A stretch of 37,040 bases of DNA, from positions 1 to 37,040 of the forward strand of contig CAYQTE010000048.1 in NCBI GenBank assembly GCA_964420285.1, given 5' to 3'. Of the stretch, positions 1 to 8,462 are shown piece by piece. Under the pieces are notes generated by a model. It was not told where the DNA came from and made no database searches. It worked only from the letters and a program-made list of their open reading frames with translations. Position numbers and translations under genes: made by a program. Every line of letters begins with the position of its first letter. Position 1 is the stretch's first letter. The DNA is from CAYQTE01 sp964420285 (GTDB taxonomy: Bacteria; Planctomycetota; Phycisphaerae; Tepidisphaerales; Tepidisphaeraceae).

Positions 1-190
1 GTTATTACCATTCCCGTCAACCGGGCGATTCAGTTGCTTGCTCTGAATCGCGCTAGGATGGCTGGCCCGGGGCCCGAGGATTGGGATACTTCCGTTGACC
101 GTCGCTTTGGGGCGATGGCGTTCCCTTCCGTGCATCCCAAGCCTCCCCGGACCTTCCGGTTGCTTGCGCCATCCGAGGAGTTGCCGCACT
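1..190. other. Upstream region of mreB, no gene seen
   Basis: No convincing coding region is present. Open frames here are continuations or shadows of the mreB reading frames. It should hold the promoter of the rod-shape operon, but I could not find a -35/-10 pair with acceptable spacing, so none is called. The only clear signal is GAGGAG at 175-180, ten bases before the mreB ATG. Confidence 0.5.
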
Positions 191-1264
191 ATGTTCGGCC
201 GCGTCATGTTCGATTGGGCTTTCGGCATGTTCGGCATGGACATGGGTATTGACCTGGGCACGTGCAACACCCTGGTCTGCGTCAAGGGCCAGGGCATCGT
301 GCTGAACGAGCCCAGCGTCGTTGCCGTCCACAAGGGCACCAACCGCGTGCTCCAGACCGCCAGCGGCGATGCCGTCGGGCTGGTCGCCAAGGAGATGATC
401 GGCAAGACGCCCGGCAACATCGTGGCCGTCCGCCCGCTCAAGGACGGCGTCATCAGCGATTTCGAGATCACCGAGGCGATGCTTCGCTATTTCATCCGCC
501 GCGTGCAGGGCAAGCTGCGCTGGCCGCCGCGCGTGGTCATCGCCATTCCCTCGGGCATCACGGCGGTGGAAAAACGAGCCGTGTTCGATTCCGCCGAACG
601 CGCCGGCGCCCGCCGGGTGTTTCTGCTTGAGGAGCCCATGGCCGCCGCGCTGGGCGCCGGGCTTCCCGTGACCGAAGCCACCGCCAGCATGATCGTGGAC
701 ATCGGCGGCGGGACCACCGAAGTCGCGATCATCAGTCTCGGCGGCGTCAGCGCCTGCCACTCGGTCCGCGTCGCCGGCGACGATTTCGACGATGCCATCG
801 TCGATCACATGAAGCACACCTACAACATGTCCATCGGCCCGCAGATGGCCGAACGCATCAAGATCGACATCGGTTCGGCCTCGCCGATTACAACCAACGG
901 CGATGAACCCGCCATGGACGTTCGCGGCCGCGATCTTATCAGCGGCCTGCCGCGCAAGACCCAGATTTCCGCCGGCGAAATCCGCGAGGCCCTGCAGATT
1001 CCCATCTCGCGCATCATCGAGGCCGTCACCCAGACGCTTGAGAAGACCGACCCGGAACTGGCCGCGGACCTGGTTCTCAACGGCATCACCATGGGCGGCG
1101 GCAGCAGCCTGCTCCGCGGATTGACCACCGTCATCAGCAACGCCACCGGCCTGGAGGTGCGCCTGGCCGACGATCCCCTCACCTGCGTCGCCCGCGGCAC
1201 CAGCGTCTACCTGGACAATCTCGAAGTCCTCAAGGACACCCTGCAGAGCGACAGCGATGAGTAA
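191..1264 (+). CDS. mreB: Rod-shape determining protein MreB (actin-like)
   Basis: Actin-fold ATPase that forms membrane-bound filaments on the inner face of the cytoplasmic membrane and guides lateral peptidoglycan synthesis. The 357-aa product has phosphate-1 loop DLGTCNT at residues 21-27 and phosphate-2 motif DIGGGTTEVAII further on. The C-terminal actin-type glycine motif appears as MGGGSSLLRG. An aromatic/hydrophobic N-terminus (MFGRVMFDWAFGMFGM) precedes phosphate-1 and looks like the amphipathic membrane anchor known in MreB. The start at 191 is preferred over an in-frame ATG at 95: GAGGAG lies ten bases upstream and the extra 32 residues have no MreB homology. First gene of an mreBCD-mrdA-rodA cluster; mreC starts six bases after the stop. 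Family assignment is secure. Confidence 0.97.
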   Translation: MFGRVMFDWAFGMFGMDMGIDLGTCNTLVCVKGQGIVLNEPSVVAVHKGTNRVLQTASGDAVGLVAKEMIGKTPGNIVAVRPLKDGVISDFEITEAMLRYFIRRVQGKLRWPPRVVIAIPSGITAVEKRAVFDSAERAGARRVFLLEEPMAAALGAGLPVTEATASMIVDIGGGTTEVAIISLGGVSACHSVRVAGDDFDDAIVDHMKHTYNMSIGPQMAERIKIDIGSASPITTNGDEPAMDVRGRDLISGLPRKTQISAGEIREALQIPISRIIEAVTQTLEKTDPELAADLVLNGITMGGGSSLLRGLTTVISNATGLEVRLADDPLTCVARGTSVYLDNLEVLKDTLQSDSDE

Positions 1265-1270
1265 TTTCCC

Positions 1271-2125
1271 ATGCTCTCCTTTCGCATCAAGCATCTCGCC
1301 GGCGTGCTGATGACATTGTGCCTTCTGTGCGCGCTGGCGGTTCCCCCGGCGTCGGTGGCGCGGCTGGATGCCTCTGTCGCTATTCTGTTTCGGCCGGTTT
1401 CCATTCCCGCGCGGGCCGTGGCCGCGCGGCTGCTGAGCCGGTCCCAGCCCTTGCCCACGGCCGAAACGCGAAGCGATCCCGATCTCCGCAAGGAAAACGA
1501 GAGTCTCCGCCAGCAGGTTGTCTATCTGCGGGCGCAGCTTGATGTCTATACGCAGCGCGACAAGGATCGCCAGGCCATCGGCGACCTGGCGCTGCTGTGT
1601 ACTCCGATCGAAGTCCTCGCCGGAGATTCGGGCCTTCGCGACATGCTGGCGATCGACGCCGGTTCCGGCTCGGTTCGCGTCGGCATGCCGGTGGTGTACG
1701 CGCATGGCCTGGCCGGCCGAATCGATGCCGTCGGACCCGCCAGTTCCCGCGTGCGGCTGGTCACCGACGTGGGCATGATTCTCCAGGCGCATATCGTCCG
1801 CTACATAAGCGGCGCCGACGAAAAGCCCGTTCTTGCCCAGATCACCATCGGCGATCCCATGGTTGAAGGCGCCGGCAACGGAACCATGCTCATCCACAAC
1901 CTCACCTGCCAGCAGGCCATTGCCGACGGCAAATCCCGCCTTCTTCCGGGCGATTGGATCGTCCTGTACGATTCCGACTGGCCCAGCGCCGTCTGGAACA
2001 CGCGCATCGGCTTCATCCAGTCCATCGCCCCCCAGCGGGCTCATCCGCTCTTTGCCGAAGTTATTGTGGTCCCGGCGGCCCGGCTCGACCAGTTGCGCGA
2101 AGTCCAGGTTCTCACCAGGGAGTAA
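1271..2125 (+). CDS. mreC: Rod-shape determining protein MreC
   Basis: Bitopic periplasmic scaffold of the elongasome that binds PBP2 and activates RodA-PBP2. The 284-aa product has one N-terminal membrane helix (about residues 12-30), a coiled coil (about 70-98, around RKENESLRQQVVYLRAQL) and a C-terminal beta-rich domain with the typical segments GMPVVYAHGLAGRI and SSRVRLVTD. Length is normal for the family. It starts six bases after mreB, so the two are surely cotranscribed, and mreD follows after 41 bases. The call rests on the architecture, the motifs and the position between mreB and mreD. Confidence 0.94.
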   Translation: MLSFRIKHLAGVLMTLCLLCALAVPPASVARLDASVAILFRPVSIPARAVAARLLSRSQPLPTAETRSDPDLRKENESLRQQVVYLRAQLDVYTQRDKDRQAIGDLALLCTPIEVLAGDSGLRDMLAIDAGSGSVRVGMPVVYAHGLAGRIDAVGPASSRVRLVTDVGMILQAHIVRYISGADEKPVLAQITIGDPMVEGAGNGTMLIHNLTCQQAIADGKSRLLPGDWIVLYDSDWPSAVWNTRIGFIQSIAPQRAHPLFAEVIVVPAARLDQLREVQVLTRE

Positions 2126-2166
2126 CTTGTACCAGTCGCCCGGTTTTCGGTGGTCGACAATATCCC

Positions 2167-2715
2167 ATGCGATGGTTTCCCCTGTTCATCCTCGCCTACC
2201 TGATCGTCGGCATCCAGTTCGGCGCCGGGTCGTTCCTCCGCATCGGTTCCGGCCAGCCCCCCAATCTCGCCCTGCTGGCCGTGGCCTTCATTGCCATCAA
2301 CGCCCCGACTCCGGCGGCGATCGTCGGCGCCATCGTGATCGGGCTGTTCCAGGACTTGACGACCGGCCAGCCGCCCGGCCTGTACGCATTCAGTTACGGT
2401 TTGTTCGCGTCTGTCGTCTCTCGCTGGCGCTGGCTGCCGCCCCGGGGGAATCCTATCACGCAGGTGATCGTTGCCTTTACCGGCGCGATGCTCACCGCGA
2501 TGGTCCTCTACCTCCAGGGCGTCGTGCATCCCGCCGCGGCAGCGCATGCAACGCCCGGCGGCCCTGCCGTCGCGGCCGTTCGCGCATCGCCGGGCCCGCT
2601 CTGCCTGGCGGCGTTGTATACCACGGCGCTGGCGCCGATCGTGATGGGGTTATTGCACCTGACGCGGCCGATCTTCGCCTTTGCGCCCCGGGGCCGCCGA
2701 CGTTTTTCACTGTGA
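2167..2715 (+). CDS. mreD: Rod-shape determining protein MreD
   Basis: Small polytopic membrane protein of the elongasome. The 182-aa product is almost entirely hydrophobic with about five membrane segments, including the MreD-like stretch PPNLALLAVAFIAINAP followed by GLFQDLTTGQPPGLYAFSYG. That stretch corresponds to the conserved G-x-x-x-D-x-x family region. The frame stays open from 1954, but homology begins at the ATG at 2167 (MRWFPLFILAY), which is taken as the start. The stop overlaps the ribosome-binding region of mrdA (GAGGG at 2714-2718). Sequence conservation in MreD is low, so the call leans on topology and gene order. Confidence 0.9.
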   Translation: MRWFPLFILAYLIVGIQFGAGSFLRIGSGQPPNLALLAVAFIAINAPTPAAIVGAIVIGLFQDLTTGQPPGLYAFSYGLFASVVSRWRWLPPRGNPITQVIVAFTGAMLTAMVLYLQGVVHPAAAAHATPGGPAVAAVRASPGPLCLAALYTTALAPIVMGLLHLTRPIFAFAPRGRRRFSL

Positions 2716-2725
2716 GGGTGTACCG

Positions 2726-5266
2726 ATGTTCCAGCGCCGACTGCGCATCATCCTCGTATTGCTGATCGTCATGACGGCCGTTCTGGTCGTCCGCGCGTTT
2801 CAGGTGCAGGTGCTCCAGCGCCGCCAGTGGCAGGACAACGCGGCGGACCTGATGAAGCAAACCCGCCTGATTGAGACCACTCGCGGCAGCATCGTCGATT
2901 ACCGGGGCCGCGTGCTGGCCGTTGACGAGCCGTGCGTCGATGCCTGCGTCGATTACCGCGCCATCACGGATGACCCTGATCCCGCCTTCGTCGCCCGCAT
3001 CGCCAAAGCCCGCGCCGCCAGGGCCGACGACTACGCGCATCTCACCCGCGCCCAGCAGAAACAGCGCATCGACGAGCAATCCGACCAGGTTCGCCAGGAC
3101 ATCCTGTCCATGTGGTCCACGCTGGCCAATGTCTCGGGCAAAACGCCCCAGGAGATCGACGACATCCGCCGTTCGATCGTCCAGCGCGTCGAGATGCGGA
3201 GGCGATATCTCTGGTATGTGAATTACGAAAACGGTGTCAAGAAACACGCCGATCTCCCCAAGCCACCCTGGTACGAAGCCTGGCTCCAGGGCGATTCGGG
3301 CGACGCTCCCAACCTCGACGATTACGCCATTCCCGTCGGCGAGCAAACCCAGCCCCATGTCATCCTCAACGCCATCAGCCCCGACGTCTTCAATATCCTG
3401 GACAAGAACGGCGCCGATGGCGATCAGGACATCGAGGCCGGCGAGAATATCGAGCGATTTCCCGGCCTGATTCTCCGGCCCGGCCAGCATCGCGTCTATC
3501 CCTTCGGTGAAGCTGTCTGTCACGTCATCGGAGGACTCGGCCCTGTCGACAAGGCCGATCTGGCTGCCGATCCCTTCAAGGGCGACGATCTGCGCAAGTA
3601 CTGGCCCAACGATCTCATCGGCCACGGCGGCATAGAGGGACTGGGCGAAGAATCACTCCGCGGCATCCGCGGGCAGACCGTCACCTACAGCAATTCCGAA
3701 AAGTCCACAACCGATCCCGTCGCCGGGCGCAATGTCAGGACCACGCTCGATGTCGAACTTCAAACCGCCGTTGGCGAGGCTTTCGCAAAGCGCCGTGTCT
3801 ATACGCATGCCGACACCCAGACCGAATTTGTGCGCCAGGACCAGCACGGCGCCGCCGTCGTCATCGATATCGCCACCGGTCAGGTGCGGGCCATGGTCAG
3901 CTATCCGGGGTTTGATCCCAACACGCTGGATACCGAATACAACCGGCTGCTCCGCGACGACCTGAACGCGCCGCTGCTCAATCGCGCCACCCTGGCCCAG
4001 TTCGAACCCGGTTCCACCGCCAAGACCATGGTGGGCCTGGGCGCCATCACCCAGGGCACTGCCACTCCCACCAGTACCATCGAATGCACCGGCTATCTGG
4101 TCCTCCGCGGCAAGGAATACAACATCGGCCGCTGCTGGGTCGCCTCGGAATACGAGTCGCTCCTGGGCAAGGAGGGCGTCCGCCATCACCCCGTCCCCGA
4201 GAACGATCCACATCCGACCGGATTTCTTACCGTCACCGACGCGCTGGAACGTAGCTGCAACGTCCAGTTCGAGACCCTCGCCGATAGCATGGGGATGGAG
4301 AAACTCAGCTCCTGGTTCGATCGCTTCGGACTTGGCCGACCCACCGGCATCGGCATTGCCGAAGCCGCCGGACATATCCCCAATCCCGCCAACATACCAA
4401 ATTCGCTACGGCAGTATTCAACATGGTTTGCGGGCATCGGGCAGGGTCTGGTTCGCGCCACGCCGCTCCAGATGGCCAACGTCGCTGCCACCATCGCCCG
4501 CAACGGAATATGGATGCGGCCGAGGTTGCTCGTCGATGCCAACGATGCCGCCACCAGGCCGTCGACTCCCGATACCGTCGATCTCCATCTCGCCCCCAAT
4601 GCCCTTGAGGCGGTCAGGCTGGGCATGGTCCGCGTCGTCAACTCGCCGGCCGGAACCGGCAACACGTTGCAGAAGCGCCGGCCCCCCGACGATCTCACGG
4701 CCATTCTCGTGGCCGGCAAGACCGGCTCCGCCCAGGCCAGCAAACTCACCATTCCCATCCGCGACGCCGCCGGCAACGTCGTCATGGAGAACGGCCATGC
4801 CACGCACAAGACCATCGATATCGGCGAGAAGGGCACCGAAACCTGGTACATCGGCGTCGGCGATAAGAACGACAAAGTGGTCCACGGCTGGTACATCGGT
4901 TTTGCCCCGGCCGACAAGCCGCAGATCGCCTTTTGCGTGATGGTCGAATACGGCGGTTCCGGCGCGGCGGCCGGCGATGTGGCTCACGATGTGCTGCTGG
5001 CATGCATCGCGCACAAGTACCTGTCGCCATCGACGGGACCGGAGGCAGAGCGGCTGTGGCGGCTGGGCAGCGTCTCGGATCAGCCGGACTTCGTCGAGCC
5101 CGATCCGGATGATCCGCAGTCTTTAGCCGCCGCCTCGCCGGTGGTCATTGGGCCGCCGACGCCGGAGCAATTAGTCGCCGCATCGCAGCAGCAGGAATCG
5201 CCGCCTCCCCATGCGGCGGGGCCTGAACTGCTCACGCCCTCGGCGCCTCCGGCGGCGGCACAGTGA
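2726..5266 (+). CDS. mrdA: Penicillin-binding protein 2, elongasome transpeptidase
   Basis: Class B PBP that cross-links peptidoglycan during cell elongation together with RodA. The 846-aa product has one N-terminal membrane anchor (about residues 6-25), a long pedestal region, and a transpeptidase domain. Its three active-site motifs are Ser430 in STAK, Ser510 in SCN and Lys665 in KTG. E. coli PBP2 is about 633 aa with the nucleophile at Ser330, so roughly 100 extra residues lie ahead of the catalytic domain here, and a proline/alanine-rich tail of about 80 residues follows it. The start at 2726 is chosen because GAGGG lies seven bases upstream and the anchor begins there. Gene order mreD-mrdA-rodA fixes the role as PBP2 rather than FtsI. 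Confidence 0.95.
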   Translation: MFQRRLRIILVLLIVMTAVLVVRAFQVQVLQRRQWQDNAADLMKQTRLIETTRGSIVDYRGRVLAVDEPCVDACVDYRAITDDPDPAFVARIAKARAARADDYAHLTRAQQKQRIDEQSDQVRQDILSMWSTLANVSGKTPQEIDDIRRSIVQRVEMRRRYLWYVNYENGVKKHADLPKPPWYEAWLQGDSGDAPNLDDYAIPVGEQTQPHVILNAISPDVFNILDKNGADGDQDIEAGENIERFPGLILRPGQHRVYPFGEAVCHVIGGLGPVDKADLAADPFKGDDLRKYWPNDLIGHGGIEGLGEESLRGIRGQTVTYSNSEKSTTDPVAGRNVRTTLDVELQTAVGEAFAKRRVYTHADTQTEFVRQDQHGAAVVIDIATGQVRAMVSYPGFDPNTLDTEYNRLLRDDLNAPLLNRATLAQFEPGSTAKTMVGLGAITQGTATPTSTIECTGYLVLRGKEYNIGRCWVASEYESLLGKEGVRHHPVPENDPHPTGFLTVTDALERSCNVQFETLADSMGMEKLSSWFDRFGLGRPTGIGIAEAAGHIPNPANIPNSLRQYSTWFAGIGQGLVRATPLQMANVAATIARNGIWMRPRLLVDANDAATRPSTPDTVDLHLAPNALEAVRLGMVRVVNSPAGTGNTLQKRRPPDDLTAILVAGKTGSAQASKLTIPIRDAAGNVVMENGHATHKTIDIGEKGTETWYIGVGDKNDKVVHGWYIGFAPADKPQIAFCVMVEYGGSGAAAGDVAHDVLLACIAHKYLSPSTGPEAERLWRLGSVSDQPDFVEPDPDDPQSLAAASPVVIGPPTPEQLVAASQQQESPPPHAAGPELLTPSAPPAAAQ

Positions 5267-5297
5267 CAGCGATGGACTTTCACGGCACAATTGGGCA

Positions 5298-6146
5298 ATG
5301 ACAAGTTCCTCGACCCCGTCGCCGGCCTCGCGACAGCCGCCGGGCGCTCCGCGCCCGCGCACAAAATCCGCCCGCCGCCGAGCCTGGGCCGAGCCGCGCA
5401 CGCGGGCGTGGCTCATGTCCAGCCTCGTCCTGCTGCTGATCGCCGTGGTGTGCCTGGTTCAGGAATCCGCCGCCTGGCGCGACAGCCGCTCGATCATCGA
5501 CAAACACACCTCCGTCACCGCCGTCATCGCCGCGATCAACGGCACTGACCGCAAGGGCTATGCACTCGACGCCGCCGAGGCCGCCGGCGCCTGCAAGCTC
5601 ACCTTCACCTTTGGCGGCCATGACTATGCCGTCATGGGATCGATCGGCGATCAGACCGACAACGGGCTGGCCATCGTTGGGCACAACGTCACGCTGCACA
5701 TCGATCCGGGCAGTCCGGACCAGCGCTGGACGGCGGCCGGAAGTTCGTCGCTGGGCGTGCAACTGGTCGGATTCTGGGTGACGCTTCCGGTGGTATTGGC
5801 GCTTTTCGGCGTGGCGTTCTGGCAACGAACGCGGTATTTGAATCTCTGGGTCGACGGCCGCGACGAGCAGTGCGTCGTCGTCGATACCAGCCAATCGGCG
5901 CTGGCGCCGCTTTCGCTGGCCGTGCGATGCACCCCGGTTGTCGGCTATGAACACCGCGTCGCCACCGTCTTTGTTCCGCGCCGCGTCGCCGATCCACGGC
6001 CGGGCGACGAGATCTGGGTCATCTTCGCCCGCAATCAATTCGCGTTCGCGATTGCCGCGGCGGCCTTTGATCCGCCCGGTCAATCGCCCGCCGGCCCGCC
6101 GGCCTCGGTGCCTCCGGCGCCGCCATCGCCCGAGCGGACCTCATGA
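5298..6146 (+). CDS. DUF3592-like two-TM membrane protein in the elongasome operon
   Basis: Function unknown. The 282-aa product has a Pro/Arg-rich cytoplasmic start of about 38 residues and a first membrane helix (about 41-58, SSLVLLLIAVVCLVQ). An extracytoplasmic beta-rich segment of about 130 residues follows, then a second helix (about 165-185, WVTLPVVLALFGVAFW) and a C-terminal soluble part of about 95 residues ending in a proline-rich tail. The outer segment has the flow of DUF3592 domains (VTAVIA..., LTFTFGGHDY, VTLHIDPGSPDQ). It lies 31 bases after mrdA and its stop overlaps the rodA start (ATGA at 6143-6146), so it is translationally coupled to RodA. A link to wall elongation is inferred from position only. 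Confidence 0.85.
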   Translation: MTSSSTPSPASRQPPGAPRPRTKSARRRAWAEPRTRAWLMSSLVLLLIAVVCLVQESAAWRDSRSIIDKHTSVTAVIAAINGTDRKGYALDAAEAAGACKLTFTFGGHDYAVMGSIGDQTDNGLAIVGHNVTLHIDPGSPDQRWTAAGSSSLGVQLVGFWVTLPVVLALFGVAFWQRTRYLNLWVDGRDEQCVVVDTSQSALAPLSLAVRCTPVVGYEHRVATVFVPRRVADPRPGDEIWVIFARNQFAFAIAAAAFDPPGQSPAGPPASVPPAPPSPERTS

Positions 6147-7312
6147 ACCGCTTTTGGAAACAACTGGCCCTGGCCACCAACTGGCCGGTCCTCGTCGCCG
6201 TTGCCGTGCTCTCGGCCGCCGGACTTCTGTGCATCTGGTGCGATTCGCCTTCCGACGCCTCGCCCGAAGGCCCCAAGCAACTCTTCTTCCTCGCCCTGGG
6301 CTTCGTTCTCATGATCGGCCTGCAGAGTTTTCATTACCTTCGCGTCGGCCGGCTCGCATGGTCTTTTTATGCCATCAGTCTGGTTTTGGTCCTCTACACG
6401 GACATCGGCACGGCCGTCTCCGTACCCGGCGTGCTGAGGAAGAACGGCGCGTGCAGTTGGATCGTCATCGGCCCGGCCAGCCTGGAACCCAGCGAATTGC
6501 TGAAGCTCTCCTTCGTGATGGTACTGGCCCGCTATCTGCGATTTCGATCCAATTACCGAACGGTGATCGGCCTGGTGACGCCGTTCGCGCTGGCGGTCGT
6601 CCCGATACTCATGATTCTTCGGCAGCCCGATCTGGGCGTCGCCGCCATTTTCGTGCCCACGCTGCTGGCCATGCTCTTCGCCGCTGGCGCCAAGGTCCGG
6701 CACATCATGGCCGTTATCGGCCTGGGCATCGCCATACTGCCGGTCGTCTGGCTGGCCGGCACCGATACGCCGTTCTTCCGCCATCTTCCGAGTCTCATCC
6801 CGATGAACCGCCGCCCGCGCGTCGAGGCCATGTTCCACGACGACTTCAAAACCAAGCAGGGCGCCGGTTTTCAACAGCAACTGGCGCTGATGGCCATGAG
6901 TTCCGGCTGGACCGGCAACGGAATGGGCAACATCCCCATCGGAAAACATGTCCCCGAAGCCCGCAACGACATGATCTTCGCCCTCATCGGCGAGCAATTC
7001 GGTCTGGCCGGTTCGATTGTCGTGCTTATTGCCTACATGGTTCTCTTCGCGGCCGGCATCGAGATCGCCGCCGCCACGCGTGAACCGTTCGGCCGGCTCG
7101 TCGCTCTGGGCATCGTGAGCTTTCTGGCCGCTCAGACTTTCCTCAATCTCCTGGTGACGGTGCGCCTGTTCCCTGTCACCGGCGTAACGCTCCCCTTCGT
7201 CTCCTCCGGCGGCAGCAGCCTTTTGGCCAGTTTCCTATCGGTGGGATTGCTGCTCAATATCGGCCAGAACCGGCCGCTGGTTATCGCCAGGGATTCATTT
7301 GAATACGATTGA
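6143..7312 (+). CDS. rodA: RodA, SEDS peptidoglycan glycosyltransferase
   Basis: Polytopic SEDS-family glycosyltransferase that polymerises lipid II into glycan strands with PBP2. The 389-aa product has about ten membrane helices. The conserved extracytoplasmic loop is present (PRVEAMFHDDFKTKQGAGFQQQ), followed by VPEARNDMIFALIGEQFG; its Asp matches the catalytic Asp region of RodA/FtsW. The C-terminal signature is VSSGGSSLLASFLSVGLLLNI. FtsW is the alternative by sequence family; RodA is preferred because the gene sits directly downstream of mreBCD-mrdA. It overlaps the upstream gene by four bases. No terminator was seen before the next gene. Confidence 0.92.
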   Translation: MNRFWKQLALATNWPVLVAVAVLSAAGLLCIWCDSPSDASPEGPKQLFFLALGFVLMIGLQSFHYLRVGRLAWSFYAISLVLVLYTDIGTAVSVPGVLRKNGACSWIVIGPASLEPSELLKLSFVMVLARYLRFRSNYRTVIGLVTPFALAVVPILMILRQPDLGVAAIFVPTLLAMLFAAGAKVRHIMAVIGLGIAILPVVWLAGTDTPFFRHLPSLIPMNRRPRVEAMFHDDFKTKQGAGFQQQLALMAMSSGWTGNGMGNIPIGKHVPEARNDMIFALIGEQFGLAGSIVVLIAYMVLFAAGIEIAAATREPFGRLVALGIVSFLAAQTFLNLLVTVRLFPVTGVTLPFVSSGGSSLLASFLSVGLLLNIGQNRPLVIARDSFEYD

Positions 7313-7391
7313 CCTTGGTGGCGGCTGATGCCTTTCCGCGGCATCGGCCGATAATTCGATCTGGGAACGAATAGATTTGCCCGGAGATCGC

Positions 7392-8066
7392 ATGGACGCA
7401 GTTATCATCGGGGCCGGCGGCCACGGAAGGGTGGTTCTCGATATCCTCCGTGCCGAAGGCCGGCACAATGTGGTGGGGTTCCTCGATGCCGATCCGGCCC
7501 TGGCCGGCACGACGGTGGGGGGGACGGACGGGCTGCCGGTGATCGGCCGGGTCAACCAATTTCCGCGTCTGCGGGAGCAGGGCGTCCGGGGTGCGATCGT
7601 CGCCATAGGCGAATCGCGTGCCCGTCGCCGCTATGCGCAACTCATTCTGGACAATGGGTTTGAGTTGATTTCGACCTGCCATCCATCGGCCGTGGTCTCG
7701 CCCAGCGCCACCATCGCCCGCAACGTCGTCATCGCCCCGAATGCCGTCATCGGCCCGGAAGCGCAGATCGGCGATTCCGCTATCGTCAACACCGCATGCA
7801 TCATCGAACATGAATGCCGCATCGGCCCCGGCGCGCACATTTGTCCAGCCGCAGCCCTTGCCGGCCGGGTTAACATCGGCCAGTGTGCATTTATCGGTCT
7901 GGGAAGCCGCATCATCCAATGTCTGGCGGTCGGCGACGATGCGATTGTCGGGGCGGGGGCGGTGGTGATTGCGGACGTGCCTGCCGGTGCGACGGTCGTG
8001 GGCGTTCCGGCGCGAGTCATCAAGACCGGGCAGCCTCAAGGCGTCCACGAGTTTGCGTTTCCATAA
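7392..8066 (+). CDS. NeuD/PglD-like sugar O-/N-acetyltransferase
   Basis: Predicted acyl-CoA-dependent sugar acyltransferase of surface-glycan synthesis. The 224-aa product opens with a Rossmann-like PglD N-terminal domain (VIIGAGGHGRVVLDILR, residues about 4-20; VVGFLDAD). It then becomes a left-handed beta-helix of hexapeptide repeats from about residue 100, with turns such as IARNVVIAPNAVIGP, IGDSAIVNT and IGPGAHICPAAALAG. His131 region IIEHECRIGPGAH carries the histidine typical of the catalytic site. The start at 7392 has GGAG about five bases upstream; an ATG five codons earlier is less likely. It sits between rodA and polysaccharide genes. The exact substrate cannot be told. Confidence 0.85.
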   Translation: MDAVIIGAGGHGRVVLDILRAEGRHNVVGFLDADPALAGTTVGGTDGLPVIGRVNQFPRLREQGVRGAIVAIGESRARRRYAQLILDNGFELISTCHPSAVVSPSATIARNVVIAPNAVIGPEAQIGDSAIVNTACIIEHECRIGPGAHICPAAALAGRVNIGQCAFIGLGSRIIQCLAVGDDAIVGAGAVVIADVPAGATVVGVPARVIKTGQPQGVHEFAFP

Positions 8067-8144
8067 ATGCTTAACGATGTGTTATTCAATGGTTTACGAA
8101 TGACCATCGTCCTGGCCGTGTCCCACAATCCCGCAAGATTCGCA

Positions 8145-8173
8145 TTGCCCGCCAGCGTATCGTACTCTAGAAT
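8145..8173 (+). promoter_or_regulatory. Sigma-70-type promoter for the 60-aa gene
   Basis: TTGCCC at 8145-8150 and TAGAAT at 8168-8173 are separated by exactly 17 bases. They match the consensus at 4 of 6 and 5 of 6 positions. The predicted start near 8180 leaves a short leader with GGGAGG (8195-8200) ahead of the GTG at 8207. Confidence 0.6.
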
Positions 8174-8206
8174 ACAGCGGTGTAGTAGTCCCTTGGGAGG
8201 TGCCTC

Positions 8207-8389
8207 GTGAGTGCAGTTTATAATCCTGAATCCGACGTCATTGCCGAGATCGAGCGGCTGGAATTGGAAGCCCGCGACATGCGCCGCAAGATTGAACACG
8301 TGCATTCCGACGCCGATCGCCGCGCCCTCAATCGCCTTCTGGCCGACGTGAGGGACCGCATCGAATATCTCCGTCAACGTCTCCCGTGA
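8207..8389 (+). CDS. Small charged helical protein, unknown function
   Basis: A 60-aa protein of unknown function. It is almost wholly predicted alpha-helix, rich in Glu, Arg and Leu, with heptad-like spacing (IAEIERLELEARDMRRKIE and LNRLLADVRDRIEYLRQRL), suggesting two antiparallel helices or a coiled-coil dimer. There is no signal peptide or membrane helix. It starts with GTG six bases after a strong Shine-Dalgarno sequence GGGAGG. It has its own sigma-70-like promoter and is followed nine bases after the stop by a hairpin terminator, so it looks like an independent transcription unit between polysaccharide genes. These signals make it a real gene despite its size. Confidence 0.82.
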   Translation: MSAVYNPESDVIAEIERLELEARDMRRKIEHVHSDADRRALNRLLADVRDRIEYLRQRLP

Positions 8390-8397
8390 TCGCGACG

Positions 8398-8421
8398 GCC
8401 GCCGACGCGGGCGGCTTTGTT
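8398..8421 (+). terminator. Hairpin terminator after the 60-aa gene
   Basis: GCCGCC (8398-8403) pairs with GGCGGC (8410-8415) across a six-base loop, and a short T-rich tail (TTTGTT) follows. The stem is short and the T run is broken by one G, so strength is uncertain. Confidence 0.5.
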
Positions 8422-8462
8422 CGCTTTCATCGCACCTGCAGCGCGGCTACACTGCCGGCGGC

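Noticed and set aside
53..2044. 663-aa minus-strand open frame across mreB and mreC
   Set aside because: It is antisense to two well-conserved genes, has low-complexity His/Asp/Gly composition and no domain. Long antisense frames are expected at this GC content.
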